Counted from the stretch's first letter, positions 1 through 8,216 are shown. The stretch is 36,154 nucleotides of DNA from Bryobacterales bacterium (GCA_003142355.1 PLMF01000181.1:1-36154); one strand, 5' to 3'. Program-made: numbers and translations. Notes: generated by a model not told the origin, from the letters alone.

Positions 1-197
1 TGGCCTTCACCAGTTGCTTCCTGGTGACGCTGGTGGTCAGCCTGGCCACCAAGCCGCGCCCCGAGAAGGATCTCGAGGGGCTGGTCTATGGCCTGACCAA
101 GATCCCCGAGGACCGCGGCAGTTGGTATCAGCGCCCCGCTCCCCTGGCCGTGATCATCATAGCGATCTTGTTGATATTGAATTTTTGGTTTGCCTGA
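1..197 (+). CDS. Sodium:solute symporter, C-terminal end (partial)
   Basis: Only the last 64 codons are present, in the frame whose first full codon begins at base 3; the 5' part lies outside the window. The visible piece has the end of a membrane helix (FLVTLVVSLATKP), a short cytoplasmic stretch with the sequence EKDLEGLVYGLTKIPED, and a final hydrophobic segment (LAVIIIAILLILNFWF). This tail pattern is typical of SSS/SGLT-type sodium-coupled sugar transporters. It is followed after one base by a small membrane protein and then galactokinase, which suggests import of galactose or a related sugar. The family call rests on the tail and context only. Confidence 0.6.
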   Translation, partial: AFTSCFLVTLVVSLATKPRPEKDLEGLVYGLTKIPEDRGSWYQRPAPLAVIIIAILLILNFWFA

Positions 198-198
198 C

Positions 199-396
199 AT
201 GCTGGACTTAAGAGTGCCTTCGGGCTGGTTCTTCACTGTGCTCGGTCTCATCCTGTTGGGGATGGGCATCTTCGCGCCGGAAACGCGCGCCGCACTGAGC
301 GATGCCAACGTCAACCTGTACAGCGGTCTCGCCATGCTGGTCTTCGGCCTGTTCATGCTGTTGATGGCATGGCGCGCTTCGCGGAGAGCTTCATGA
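199..396 (+). CDS. Small two-helix membrane protein
   Basis: A protein of 65 residues with two hydrophobic segments (FFTVLGLILLGMGIF, and GLAMLVFGLFMLLMAW) joined by a polar loop, ending in a basic tail (RASRRAS). I do not recognise a named family. The ATG at 199 lies one base after the symporter stop codon, and the stop TGA overlaps the galactokinase ATG (ATGA), so the three genes look translationally coupled. A role as an accessory subunit of the upstream transporter is an inference from position. A TTG at 190, inside the symporter end, is a less likely start. Confidence 0.55.
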   Translation: MLDLRVPSGWFFTVLGLILLGMGIFAPETRAALSDANVNLYSGLAMLVFGLFMLLMAWRASRRAS

Positions 397-1547
397 AAGC
401 GGACTTCCGCAAGCTCTACGGCTCGGCGGAAGGGATGCGCGTTTTTCGTGCGCCGGGCCGCGTCAACCTGATCGGCGAGCACACCGATTACAACCTCGGG
501 TTCGTGCTGCCAGTGGCGCTGGATCTGGCCACCTATATCGCCGCGGCGCCATCGGCCGACGCCAAGCTGCGCATTTATTCCGAATTCCGGAAAGAGATGC
601 GCGAGTGGAACGCCGCCGATCTCGGCGGGCTCGCCCCGGCGCGCCATTGGACCGATTACCCCATCGGCGTGGCCCAGGAACTGCTCTGCGCGGGCTTGGC
701 CATCGAGCCCGCCAACCTGCTCGTCCGCAGCACCGTGCCGGAAGGGTCCGGCCTCAGCTCCTCGGCCGCGCTCGAAGTCTCCACCGCGCTCGCTCTTCTG
801 GCTGGCCGCTCGCTCGATCCGTTGTCGCTCGTCCGCCTCTGCCAGCGCGCGGAGCGCAACTTCGTGGGCATGCCTTGCGGCATCATGGACCAGTACATTT
901 CGGTCTTCGGCCGCGAGCACTCGGCCGTGGAAATCGATTGCCGCAGCCTGGGTCACCGTTTCGTCGAGCTTCCGGCGGACATCACCTTCGTCGCCGTCAA
1001 TACCATGGTGAAGCACGCCCTGGCCGGTTCGGCTTACAAGGACCGCGTGGCGGAGTGCGCCGCCGCCGTCGCGGGCATCAAGCAGAAGCTTCCGGGCGTC
1101 GAGAGCCTGCGCGACGTCTCTCCCCAACAGCTCGAATCGGTCGCGCCTTCCCTGCCCCCGGTTGTAGCGCGCCGCGCCCGCCACGTCGTGACCGAAGACG
1201 CGCGCGTGGGCCGTTTTGTGGAAGCCAGCGCGCGCGGCGATCTGGCCCTCATGGGCAAGCTGCTGGTGGAATCTCACCGCAGCCTGCAACATGATTACGA
1301 AGTGAGCTGCGCGGAGCTGGATTTCCTGGTAGACACGGCGCTGGCCATCGATGGCGTTCTCGGATCGCGCATGACCGGCGGCGGCTTCGGCGGCTGCACC
1401 GTGACCATGCTTCGTCCCCATGCCGCGGCGCGTTTCGGCCAGGAGATGGTGCGCGCCTACCAGCGGCAGTTCCACGCCACGCCGCAAGTTTATCCCTGCC
1501 GCCCCTCGGCCGGCGCCGGCGAAGTGAAGGATAGCGAAGAATTCTGA
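393..1547 (+). CDS. galK: Galactokinase
   Basis: GHMP-family kinase that phosphorylates galactose to galactose-1-phosphate in the cytoplasm, the first step of the Leloir pathway. Visible signatures are the galactokinase motif GRVNLIGEHTDYN near residue 22, the ATP-binding loop PEGSGLSSSAALE near residue 115, the region of the catalytic Asp (GIMDQYISVFG) near residue 170 and the C-terminal GHMP motif GSRMTGGGFGGCTV. The length of 384 residues is normal. I chose the ATG at 393 because it overlaps the preceding stop (ATGA) and has GGAGAG about 6 bases upstream. An in-frame ATG at 369 has no ribosome-binding site. The linked symporter fragment fits a sugar-uptake operon. No uridylyltransferase or epimerase gene is in the window. 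Confidence 0.93.
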   Translation: MKADFRKLYGSAEGMRVFRAPGRVNLIGEHTDYNLGFVLPVALDLATYIAAAPSADAKLRIYSEFRKEMREWNAADLGGLAPARHWTDYPIGVAQELLCAGLAIEPANLLVRSTVPEGSGLSSSAALEVSTALALLAGRSLDPLSLVRLCQRAERNFVGMPCGIMDQYISVFGREHSAVEIDCRSLGHRFVELPADITFVAVNTMVKHALAGSAYKDRVAECAAAVAGIKQKLPGVESLRDVSPQQLESVAPSLPPVVARRARHVVTEDARVGRFVEASARGDLALMGKLLVESHRSLQHDYEVSCAELDFLVDTALAIDGVLGSRMTGGGFGGCTVTMLRPHAAARFGQEMVRAYQRQFHATPQVYPCRPSAGAGEVKDSEEF

Positions 1548-1598
1548 GAGGATTCCACCCGCCATCCGACTACATAGCAAACACATGAGAATGTCCTC

Positions 1599-1635
1599 CA
1601 TGGCGGGGCAAGCTCTCCTCCGATGCCCCGCCGTG
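1599..1635 (+). terminator. Hairpin after galK
   Basis: A 12-bp stem (1599-1610 with 1624-1635, one G-U pair; core GGCGGGGCA/TGCCCCGCC) with a 13-base loop lies 50 bases past the galactokinase stop. It lacks a following T run, so it may be an incomplete intrinsic terminator or an mRNA 3'-end stabiliser. Confidence 0.45.
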
Positions 1636-1671
1636 TAGGACGCCGCGGCTCCCGCGCTACACTCGTTTCAG

Positions 1672-2199
1672 ATGCCGCGCTGGCTCAACGCCGCTAATCT
1701 GCTCACGTTCCTCCGGTTCGTCCTGGTTCCCTTCGTGATCCTTGCCATCCTGGACGGCCGCCACACCCTGGCGCCGGCGCTGTTTGCCGTCGCCGCCCTC
1801 ACCGACGTCCTGGATGGCGCCGTGGCCCGCCACTTTCGCCTCGCCACGCCGGCGGGCGCCTGGCTCGACCCCGTTGCCGACAAGTGCCTCATCAGCGGAG
1901 TCTTTCTGGCGCTGGCCGCCGCGGGCACCGTGCCCTGGTGGTTGGTGGGCATCGTCTTCGGCCGCGATTTCTACATCCTGGCCGGGGTTGCAATTGTGAT
2001 GTTACTCACACCCGTCAGGAAATTCCCCCCCAGTATTTGGGGAAAGGCATCCACCTTCGTTCAGGTTCTCACGGTGGTCGCGTGGATGGCCGGAAACGTG
2101 GGCCCAGCTCGGGTAATGCTTTGGCCCTGCGCGGCTTTCACCATTTGGAGCGGAATCCACTACACCTGGCGCACGCTTCAAGTCCTGCGCGATCTGTAG
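1672..2199 (+). CDS. CDP-alcohol phosphatidyltransferase family protein
   Basis: Integral membrane enzyme of 175 residues that should transfer a phosphatidyl group from a CDP-alcohol donor (such as CDP-diacylglycerol) to a second alcohol in phospholipid synthesis. The complete family signature DxxDGxxAR-x8-GxxxDxxxD is present: D45, D48, G49, A52, R53, G62, D66 and D70. Several hydrophobic helices surround it. The motif cannot tell PgsA (phosphatidylglycerophosphate synthase) from other members, and the protein is slightly short. There is no clear Shine-Dalgarno sequence; a -10-like TACACT sits 8 bases before the ATG, so the transcript may have almost no leader. Confidence 0.82.
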   Translation: MPRWLNAANLLTFLRFVLVPFVILAILDGRHTLAPALFAVAALTDVLDGAVARHFRLATPAGAWLDPVADKCLISGVFLALAAAGTVPWWLVGIVFGRDFYILAGVAIVMLLTPVRKFPPSIWGKASTFVQVLTVVAWMAGNVGPARVMLWPCAAFTIWSGIHYTWRTLQVLRDL

Positions 2200-2295
2200 C
2201 GCGAGAAGTGCGCCGCAGGATGCGCCCCATTGGTTCTCTTCGCATTGACGGCCTGCCCGCGGGGGAGTAGTCTAAAAATTGGGACTGGGATTCCG

Positions 2296-2862
2296 ATGAC
2301 TCGCTACTTGCCCGCGCGGCATTACCTCTGGCTGGGAATCACGGCCGTCGTGCTGGCCGTCTTCTCCGGATGGGTGGCCTGGGAATCGCCGTTGGCCTTC
2401 GTACCCACGGTCCTCTTCGTGCTCACCGCAGCGTTCCTTTTCCTGATGGCGTTTCGCCCCGCCGTCGAAATCAACGAAGGCTACCTCTCCATCGGCAAAC
2501 GAATTATCCCCTGGATGGACATCCGGCGCCTCGACCGCACCGGCTGGGTCTCGCCGTTGATTATCCGCATCACCCTGTTTGACGATTCGCGCCTGTTGCT
2601 GGTATATCCCGGCGATCTGGATTCCTGCAACAGCCTGCTGCGGCATCTGCGCCGCCTCTCGCGCGATGCCCTCATCGACGGCATCCCCTACCGCCAGTAT
2701 TGGGGTGAAGTGCTGGCCGCCGGCGCCGAGCGCAAACCCGCGCCGCCGCCCCGCTATCGCATCCTCAAACCGGAGGATGAGGCCGAGGTCGAGCGCCTGT
2801 ACCAGCGGCTGAAAACGGTCGGTAATCTCGATCAGAAGAACAACTCCACGGACGAGAAATAA
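2296..2862 (+). CDS. Membrane protein with PH-like C-terminal region
   Basis: A 188-residue protein with two adjacent membrane helices near the N-terminus (about 10-30 and 34-53), then a soluble part rich in short strands (VEINEGYLSIGKRIIPWMDI... ITLFDDSRLLLVYPGD). This resembles bacterial PH-like domains (DUF304 type) that follow paired helices. A basic and charged tail ends in NNSTDEK. No enzyme motif is seen. It is 3 bases upstream of the YdcF-like gene and probably co-transcribed with it. The ATG at 2296 puts the start directly before the first helix. Function is unknown; the PH-like assignment is my reading of the fold pattern. Confidence 0.6.
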   Translation: MTRYLPARHYLWLGITAVVLAVFSGWVAWESPLAFVPTVLFVLTAAFLFLMAFRPAVEINEGYLSIGKRIIPWMDIRRLDRTGWVSPLIIRITLFDDSRLLLVYPGDLDSCNSLLRHLRRLSRDALIDGIPYRQYWGEVLAAGAERKPAPPPRYRILKPEDEAEVERLYQRLKTVGNLDQKNNSTDEK

Positions 2863-2865
2863 TTC

Positions 2866-3480
2866 GTGTCCCGCCCTCGTTTCTTCCGCCTCGTGCTGTT
2901 GGCCGCCTGCCTGCTTCTCGCCGCCGCTGCCATCCTCGGCCGTTCACTCTGGCTCCCGATGCTCGGTTACGCCCTGGTCCACGACGACGGCCCGGCCCAG
3001 GCCGACATCGCCGTCGTGCTGGCCGGCGATCAGGTCGGAAATCGCATCCGGAAAGCCGCCGAGTTGATCCGCCAGGGTTATGTTCCCGCCGCGCTAATCA
3101 GCGGTTCCGCCGGTTTCTACGGCTTGCACGAGTGCGATTTCGAAATCGCCTATGCCGTCCGCCTGGGCTTCCCGGCGCAATGGTTCATCGCCTTGCCCCA
3201 TTCCGCGCTCAGCACCCGGGACGAAGCCCCCGTCGTGCTGGCCGAGCTGCGGCGCCGCAACGTACGGAGCTTCCTGCTGGTCACCAGCGACTTCCACACC
3301 GCCCGCGCGCGCCGCATCTTCCTGGCCGCCGCGCGCGCCCTGGGGGGTGGTCCCGCCATGCGCACGGTGGCGGCCCCGGACCAGTTCTTCCGCCCCGATT
3401 CCTGGTGGCGCAACCGCGAAGGGCAGAAGACCGCCTTTTTCGAGTGGTCGAAGACCGTCGCCACCGCTCTCGGCATTTGA
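2866..3480 (+). CDS. YdcF/DUF218 family membrane-anchored protein
   Basis: A 204-residue protein with an N-terminal anchor helix (about 7-28) and a Rossmann-like DUF218 domain. Family features are DIAVVLAGDQVGNRIRKAAE, with the charged segment that follows the first strand, ALISGS, STRDEA and VTSDFHTARARRIF. DUF218 proteins (SanA, YdcF, ElyC) are linked to envelope integrity and peptidoglycan precursor handling in enterobacteria; the substrate here is unknown. It starts with GTG 3 bases after the previous stop, so it is likely the last gene of a short operon with the PH-like protein. Confidence 0.8.
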   Translation: MSRPRFFRLVLLAACLLLAAAAILGRSLWLPMLGYALVHDDGPAQADIAVVLAGDQVGNRIRKAAELIRQGYVPAALISGSAGFYGLHECDFEIAYAVRLGFPAQWFIALPHSALSTRDEAPVVLAELRRRNVRSFLLVTSDFHTARARRIFLAAARALGGGPAMRTVAAPDQFFRPDSWWRNREGQKTAFFEWSKTVATALGI

Positions 3481-3651
3481 CCACGTGGGCATAGAAGTTT
3501 CGGCGCTATTTGCCGCACCGGGAGCCCGCGCGGAAACCCGCTCTTTCCCATGGGAAACAAACGCATCGGAGCGAATGTAATCCAAATGGAAGGTGTCCGT
3601 AAGGACTCGCCGGCATGTTCCGAGCATAATCACCGCAGGAGGTAAGACGCG

Positions 3652-3988
3652 TTGCTTATCAGGCATCCGATATGCGCCGCTCTTTCGACGGTGTTTGTTT
3701 GCTCGACGCTCGCTGCGCAGAGGCAGTGCGGGCTCAACAACGTACGCGGGACGTGGTCCTATAGCGCTGTAGGCTGGGCAGTACCCTTGCAGCCGGCCAA
3801 CGCCACGCCGGTCCCTTACGTGATGATCGGCGTAATGGTGGTCGACTACGGAGGCAAGATCAGCGGTCCGGGCACTGGAATCATGGGCGGGGTCGTCATG
3901 CATCCTGATCTACGGGACGGGCTTTGGCCCTACAGACCCGCCGCTTCCTTCGGCTCAACTGGTCACTGCAGCCGGCTTGGCCGGTTGA
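3652..3988 (+). pseudogene. Remnant of secreted protein with TIGR03437 fragment
   Basis: A strong ribosome-binding site (AGGAGG at 3637-3642) precedes a TTG start at 3652. The first frame encodes a short signal-like stretch and a segment with LNNVRGTWSYSAVGW, PYVMIGVMVVDYGGKISG and GPGTGIMGGVV, a style common in secreted acidobacterial proteins. It loses sense at about 3900. In the next frame, 3902-3985 encodes 28 residues containing YGTGFGPTDPPLPSAQ and LVTAAGLAG, followed by a stop. This is a recognisable part of the TIGR03437 C-terminal domain. The likely history is a larger gene reduced by internal deletion and a frameshift. A third frame stays open from about 3911 to 4099 but resembles nothing I know. 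Confidence 0.55.
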
Positions 3989-4117
3989 GTTGTCGCGCCG
4001 GCGAGCAAGCAAGTTCCTCTTCCCGCGCGGCATCATTCTCGACCGCGACCTCTCGAACGTGGTTGAGGCCACTTTTCATAGCTGGCGCGGCGGCGGATAA
4101 TGAAGTTGAGGTTTATC

Positions 4118-4342
4118 GTGTCTCTCGAACAGGCGATCCTGGAAGTCGTGCGGATGTTACCGGCTGAGAAACAGCAAGAAGTTCTCAACCACGCCGCCAG
4201 GCTCCGTCTCGAAGCAGGCAGCAAGATCCCCTTCAAGAGTGTCAAAGGCTTGTGGGCAGGCCTGGGTATCTCGCTGTCCGCGGAGGAGATCGAAGAGAAT
4301 CGCCGGGACATGTGGCGGAACTTCCCCAGGGAAGACATCTGA
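4118..4342 (+). CDS. VapB-like antitoxin (DUF2281 type)
   Basis: A small protein of 74 residues beginning VSLEQAILEVVRMLPAEKQQEV, the pattern of short antitoxins whose helical N-terminus precedes a toxin-binding tail; the C-terminus SAEEIEENRRDMWRNFPRED is typical for neutralising partners of PIN toxins. The GTG at 4118 has GAGG 6 bases upstream and gives the usual N-terminus. An ATG at 4100 would add six residues without a clear ribosome-binding site. Its stop overlaps the toxin ATG by one base (TGATG), the usual coupling in toxin-antitoxin pairs. Because the toxin reading frame is broken, this antitoxin may now be an orphan. Confidence 0.72.
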   Translation: MSLEQAILEVVRMLPAEKQQEVLNHAARLRLEAGSKIPFKSVKGLWAGLGISLSAEEIEENRRDMWRNFPREDI

Positions 4343-4745
4343 TGCCTGCTGTTGTTGTCGATATACGCACACCATTGTCTGGTACTTGTCGGCTGACCCC
4401 CGGCTATCGGCAAATGCGGCCGACACTCTCGACTCCGCCACAGCCGCCGGGCAGCGCATTCATGTCCCATCGATTTGTCTCGTGGAACTAACCTACCTGG
4501 TCGAGAAGGGCCGTTTGCCTGTCGCGGCACGTGAACGATTGATCCACGCATTGGATGACCCGGCAGTTCCGTGTCTGTTGGCGCCCCTCGACCGCACGGT
4601 CGCCGATGCCCTTGAGTTCGTAAGCCGCCTTGAGGTTCCGGATCTGCCGGATCGAATTGTGGCCGCCACGGCGGTTTCATTGCGAGCGCCTCTCATTAGC
4701 CGCGACGGGAAGATCCGGGCCTCCCAGGTCCAGACGATCTGGTAG
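4342..4745 (+). pseudogene. VapC-type PIN-domain toxin, frameshifted
   Basis: A PIN ribonuclease that would cleave RNA and be held inactive by the adjacent antitoxin. The ATG at 4342 opens MPAVVVD, containing the first catalytic Asp (codon 4360-4362), but the frame then becomes meaningless. Two bases later the correct frame resumes as THTIVWYLSADPRLSANA and continues to the stop at 4743-4745. It includes further PIN acidic positions in CLVELTYLVEKG, VPDLPDRIVAATA and LISRDGKI. The break is explained by an extra AT at 4363-4364 inside the run ATAT (4361-4364). No good internal start restores the toxin. It is recently inactivated, since the rest is intact, or less likely a sequencing error. Confidence 0.8.
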
Positions 4746-4755
4746 CGCACATTCG

Positions 4756-4807
4756 GTGGCGCAGCCTCTCAGGCTGCCGGGTCCGCACTCATACGGGCAC
4801 GTTTTTT
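4756..4807 (+). repeat. Two-hairpin dispersed element, copy 1
   Basis: Starts GTGGCGCAG, has a 7-bp hairpin (GCAGCCT at 4761-4767 with AGGCTGC at 4771-4777), then a weaker imperfect hairpin and TTTTTT at 4802-4807. The layout and much of the sequence match the element after hypE at 9244-9295. It lies 10 bases past the vapC stop and may act as a terminator. The second hairpin is degraded here. Confidence 0.5.
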
Positions 4808-5063
4808 CCGCACCGCGAACCACGTGTCCCCAGCGCATCTGCGCGACCCTGGAACAAAGGGCAGTACGGCGACCCGGAACGACCTGCATATCCCGGACGA
4901 TCTGCTGAGCGCGGTGAATGAAGCGGCGGATGCCCTGCGGCGATGCCTGGCTCAGCGGAAGCCGCCGCGCGTTGCTGGTGCTGGACCCCGTGGCCCTGGG
5001 AGCGGAGCCCGGAACGGTCCATCTTCTGCGCGGCTGGAAGCACGCCGGCGTGCCGCTGCAAGG
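4808..5063. other. Stretch without a convincing gene
   Basis: Between the vapC remnant and the hexosaminidase the DNA is open in several frames, but none shows a family signature. The frame shared with the hexosaminidase has a short plausible piece (IPDDLLSAVNEAADALRR), and another frame has LLVLDPVALGAEPGTVHLL before a stop at 5071-5073. Their overlap in different frames suggests gene debris rather than a working gene. Confidence 0.35.
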
Positions 5064-5071
5064 GGTATACT
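5064..5071 (+). promoter_or_regulatory. Possible -10 box for the hexosaminidase
   Basis: GGTATACT with no matching -35 hexamer, 40 bases before the chosen ATG. The same octamer occurs on the other strand ahead of yggS (24790-24797), which supports it as a promoter motif in this organism. Confidence 0.35.
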
Positions 5072-5111
5072 GAACAGGGTTCTGAAGTCCAAAATGGAGA
5101 TTCCAGGTTAT

Positions 5112-7016
5112 ATGAAGAGGACCGTTCTCCAATTCACTGTCATGGCCGCGGCGTTGGTTTCCGCGGCGGCAGCGGGTGCCGTCGTGACGCCGCCCACCTT
5201 GAATGTGATTCCGCAGCCCGTGTCGGTCCAGATGCGGAGCGGCTCCTTCCGCCTGCGTCCCGGCACGCGTATCGTGGTCACGGCCGGCAAGCCCGAGGTG
5301 CGGCAGGCGGGCGCTTACCTCGCGAACGCCATCGCGGCCCCCACCGGTTGGCGGTGGAAAATCGTGGAAGCCGCCAAGCCGCTCGCGCGCGCCAACGTCA
5401 TCGCCCTCCAACTCACCCAGGGCGATTTCCATCCCGAAGGCTATGACCTCACCGTCGCGGCGGGCGGCGTCCGCATCCAGGCGGATACAGCGGCCGGCCT
5501 TTTCTACGGCGTCCAGACACTGCTGCAATTGCTGCCGCCGCAAATCGAAGCCTCGACGCCCCAGCACGCCGCCTGGAGCGTGCCGTGCCTGCACATCGTG
5601 GATTATCCCCGCTTCGCCTGGCGCGGTCTCATGCTGGACGTGAGCCGCCACTTCTTTCCCAAGGAGTTTGTCAAGCGCTACATCGACCGCATGGCGCGCG
5701 CCAAGCTCAACCTGTTCCACTGGCACCTGGTCGACGACAACGGCTGGCGCATCGAGATTCAATCGCTGCCGCTGCTCACCGAAGTCGGCGCGTGGCGCGC
5801 TCCGCGTCTGGGCCTCTGGGGACAGAACGAACCCGTCCAGGACGGCGAAGCCGTCACCTACGGCGGCTTCTACACGCAGGGCGACATCCGCGAGGTGGTG
5901 GCCTACGCCCAAGAGCGTTTCGTCACGGTGCTGCCCGAGATCGAAATGCCCGGCCATTCATTGGCCGCGCTGGCCTCTTACCCCGAGCTTTCCTGCACCG
6001 GCGGACCCTTCCACGTCGATCCCGGCACGAGGTTCTACACCAAGGTGGACAACGCCCTCTGCCCGGGCAATGAAATGACCTTCGAGTTCATCGACAAGGT
6101 TTTCACCGAAGTCGCCAAATTGTTTCCTTCCGAGTACGTTCACATTGGCGGCGACGAGTGCTACAAGGGCTTCTGGAAAACCTGCGAGAAATGCCAGAGG
6201 CGCATGGCCGAAGAGCACCTCGCCAATGAAGAGGAACTACAGAGCTACCTGGTGCGGCGCGCCGAGAAGATTCTCCAATCCAAAGGCAAGAAGCTGATCG
6301 GCTGGGACGAAATCCTGCAGGGGGGCCTCGCGCCGAACGCAGCGGTGATGTCCTGGCGCGGAATGGATGGCGGAATCACCGCCGCCAAAATGAATCACCC
6401 CGTGGTAATGTCGCCCACCGGTTTCACCTACCTGGATTATTACCAGGGCGACCCGGCGCTTGAACCGCCCACCTTCGGCCGCCTTCTGCTCAGCACGGTA
6501 TACAAATTCGAGCCGGTGCCCGAAGGCGTGGATCCAAAGTACATTCTGGGCGGCCAGGCCAACTTGTGGACGGAATCGGTGCCCCATGCGCGGCACGCCG
6601 AGTACATGACGTGGCCGCGCGCCTTCGCCCTGGCCGAAACCGTGTGGTCCCCCAAAGGCGCCCGCGACTGGGACGATTTCATGCGCCGCATCGAAGCGCA
6701 GGTCCAGCGGCTCGACAACGCCCAGGTCGACTATGCCCGTACGGTCTATGATGTCGCCATTACTCCTGCGCGCGACAGCGCGGGCAAACTCACCCTGCAC
6801 ATGAGTTCGGAGCTGAGCGGCACGGATATCTATTACACCATCGACGGCACGAATCCCGATTCCTTCATGTTGAAGTATCCGGGCACCCCGGTCGTCGTGC
6901 CGGAAGAAGTACCCGTGGTGAAGGCGGTGGCGTGGCGCGACGGCAAGCCATCCGGCCGCGTGCTTTCGATCCCCATGCGCGACCTATTGGCCCGCTTGCC
7001 GCGCCCGCGCAGTTGA
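5112..7016 (+). CDS. Secreted beta-N-acetylhexosaminidase (GH20)
   Basis: A 634-residue exported glycosidase that removes terminal N-acetylhexosamine residues from chitin-, peptidoglycan- or glycan-derived oligosaccharides. A signal peptide (MKRTVLQFTVMAAALVSAAA) is followed by a GH20b-type N-terminal domain (about 28-150). The GH20 catalytic barrel contains the substrate-assisted pair D348-E349 in HIGGDECYKGFW and the conserved FHWHLVDDNGWRIEI. A C-terminal chitobiase-type domain has YYTIDGTNPDS and the closing VKAVAWRDG. The ATG at 5112 is preferred because it begins the signal peptide; the ATG at 5094 adds six residues. Although the frame stays open back to 4824, that extension has no support. 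The next gene, hypD, is unrelated in function. Confidence 0.92.
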   Translation: MKRTVLQFTVMAAALVSAAAAGAVVTPPTLNVIPQPVSVQMRSGSFRLRPGTRIVVTAGKPEVRQAGAYLANAIAAPTGWRWKIVEAAKPLARANVIALQLTQGDFHPEGYDLTVAAGGVRIQADTAAGLFYGVQTLLQLLPPQIEASTPQHAAWSVPCLHIVDYPRFAWRGLMLDVSRHFFPKEFVKRYIDRMARAKLNLFHWHLVDDNGWRIEIQSLPLLTEVGAWRAPRLGLWGQNEPVQDGEAVTYGGFYTQGDIREVVAYAQERFVTVLPEIEMPGHSLAALASYPELSCTGGPFHVDPGTRFYTKVDNALCPGNEMTFEFIDKVFTEVAKLFPSEYVHIGGDECYKGFWKTCEKCQRRMAEEHLANEEELQSYLVRRAEKILQSKGKKLIGWDEILQGGLAPNAAVMSWRGMDGGITAAKMNHPVVMSPTGFTYLDYYQGDPALEPPTFGRLLLSTVYKFEPVPEGVDPKYILGGQANLWTESVPHARHAEYMTWPRAFALAETVWSPKGARDWDDFMRRIEAQVQRLDNAQVDYARTVYDVAITPARDSAGKLTLHMSSELSGTDIYYTIDGTNPDSFMLKYPGTPVVVPEEVPVVKAVAWRDGKPSGRVLSIPMRDLLARLPRPRS

Positions 7017-7115
7017 CGGTTCGGAATCTCATTGTCGGTCTCCTTGAGCTCGCAGCGTACTCACGGTCGTGCTCCTCGTTTCCGGAGTACCGCGCGGTAA
7101 GCTGGAAGAGGGCTC

Positions 7116-8216
7116 ATGAAGTACATCGACGAGTATCGCGACGCCGGGATTGCGCGCGCCCTCCTCGCCGCGCTCGAGCGCAAGGTGACGCGGCCGTGGG
7201 TCCTCATGGAGATCTGCGGCGGGCAGACCCACACCCTGATGCGATACGGCATCGACACCCTGATCCCGTCTCAGATTGAGCTGGTCCACGGACCCGGCTG
7301 CCCGGTCTGCGTGACGCCGCTCGAAGTGGTCGAGAAGGCCATTCAAATCGCCTCCCAACCGGACGTGATCTTCGTTTCCTACGGCGACATGCTGCGCGTG
7401 CCCGGCTCGGCTACCGACCTGCTCCGCGTCAAAGCCTCGGGCGGCGACGTGCGCATCGCCTATTCGCCCATGGAAGCCGTCAAAATCGCGCGCGCCAACC
7501 CCGCGCGGCGCGTGGTCTTTTTCGGAATCGGTTTCGAGACCACCGCCCCGGCCAACGCCATGGCGGTCCTCCAGGCCAAACGGGAGGGCCTGCGGAACTT
7601 CTCCATGCTCGTCTCCCATGTGCTGGTGCCGCCCGCCATCCGCCTGCTGCTTGAATCGCCCGCTAATCGCGTCCAGGGGTTCATCGCCCCGGGCCATGTG
7701 TGCGCGGTGATGGGCTATTGGCAATATGAGGCGCTCAGCAAGCAATACCGGGTCCCCATCGTGGTGGGCGGATTTGAGCCGGTGGATTTGATCGAGGCCA
7801 TCGGGATGCTGGTGGCGCAGCTCGAAGAAGGCCGCGCCGAGGCTGAAAACCAGTACGTCCGCTCGGTTACGCTGGAAGGCAACCGCATCGCCCAGAAAGT
7901 CTTGCTGGAGGTTTTCGAGGTGGTCGACCGCAAGTGGCGCGGCATCGGGGCCATACCGCAAAGCGGTTTCCGGCTGCGTCCCGAGTTCGCCGAATACGAT
8001 GCCGAGAAAATCTTCGGCCTGGCGGACGCCACTGTGGAAGAGCCCGCCGAGTGTATCAGCGCGCAGGTGCTGCAAGGCCTGAAAAAGCCCGTCGATTGCC
8101 CCGCCTTCGGCGTCCGCTGCACGCCCGAGCACCCGCTGGGAGCTCCCATGGTTTCGGCCGAAGGCGCCTGCGCCGCGTATTATCAGTACCGGCGTGATAC
8201 CGTGAAAACGTCATGA
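7116..8216 (+). CDS. hypD: Hydrogenase maturation protein HypD
   Basis: A 366-residue [4Fe-4S] protein that, with HypC, holds the Fe(CN)2CO unit during assembly of the [NiFe]-hydrogenase active site in the cytoplasm. Key cysteines lie in MEICGGQTH (C34) and [10 protein letters not shown] (C62, C65), and the C-terminal cluster region has [17 protein letters not shown] and EGACAAYY. The length is normal. AGAGG lies 4 bases before the ATG. The stop overlaps the hypE start (ATGA), so the two are coupled. No hypA, hypB, hypC, hypF or hydrogenase subunit lies within this window. Confidence 0.95.
   Translation: MKYIDEYRDAGIARALLAALERKVTRPWVLMEICGGQTHTLMRYGIDTLIPSQIELVHGPGCPVCVTPLEVVEKAIQIASQPDVIFVSYGDMLRVPGSATDLLRVKASGGDVRIAYSPMEAVKIARANPARRVVFFGIGFETTAPANAMAVLQAKREGLRNFSMLVSHVLVPPAIRLLLESPANRVQGFIAPGHVCAVMGYWQYEALSKQYRVPIVVGGFEPVDLIEAIGMLVAQLEEGRAEAENQYVRSVTLEGNRIAQKVLLEVFEVVDRKWRGIGAIPQSGFRLRPEFAEYDAEKIFGLADATVEEPAECISAQVLQGLKKPVDCPAFGVRCTPEHPLGAPMVSAEGACAAYYQYRRDTVKTS

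Noticed and set aside
2245..2273. TTGACG with TAGTCT as a promoter for the PH-like gene
   Set aside because: The -35 is good but the -10 matches only three of six positions; not strong enough to list.
4824..5111. N-terminal extension of the hexosaminidase
   Set aside because: It would place the signal peptide about 96 residues inside the protein.
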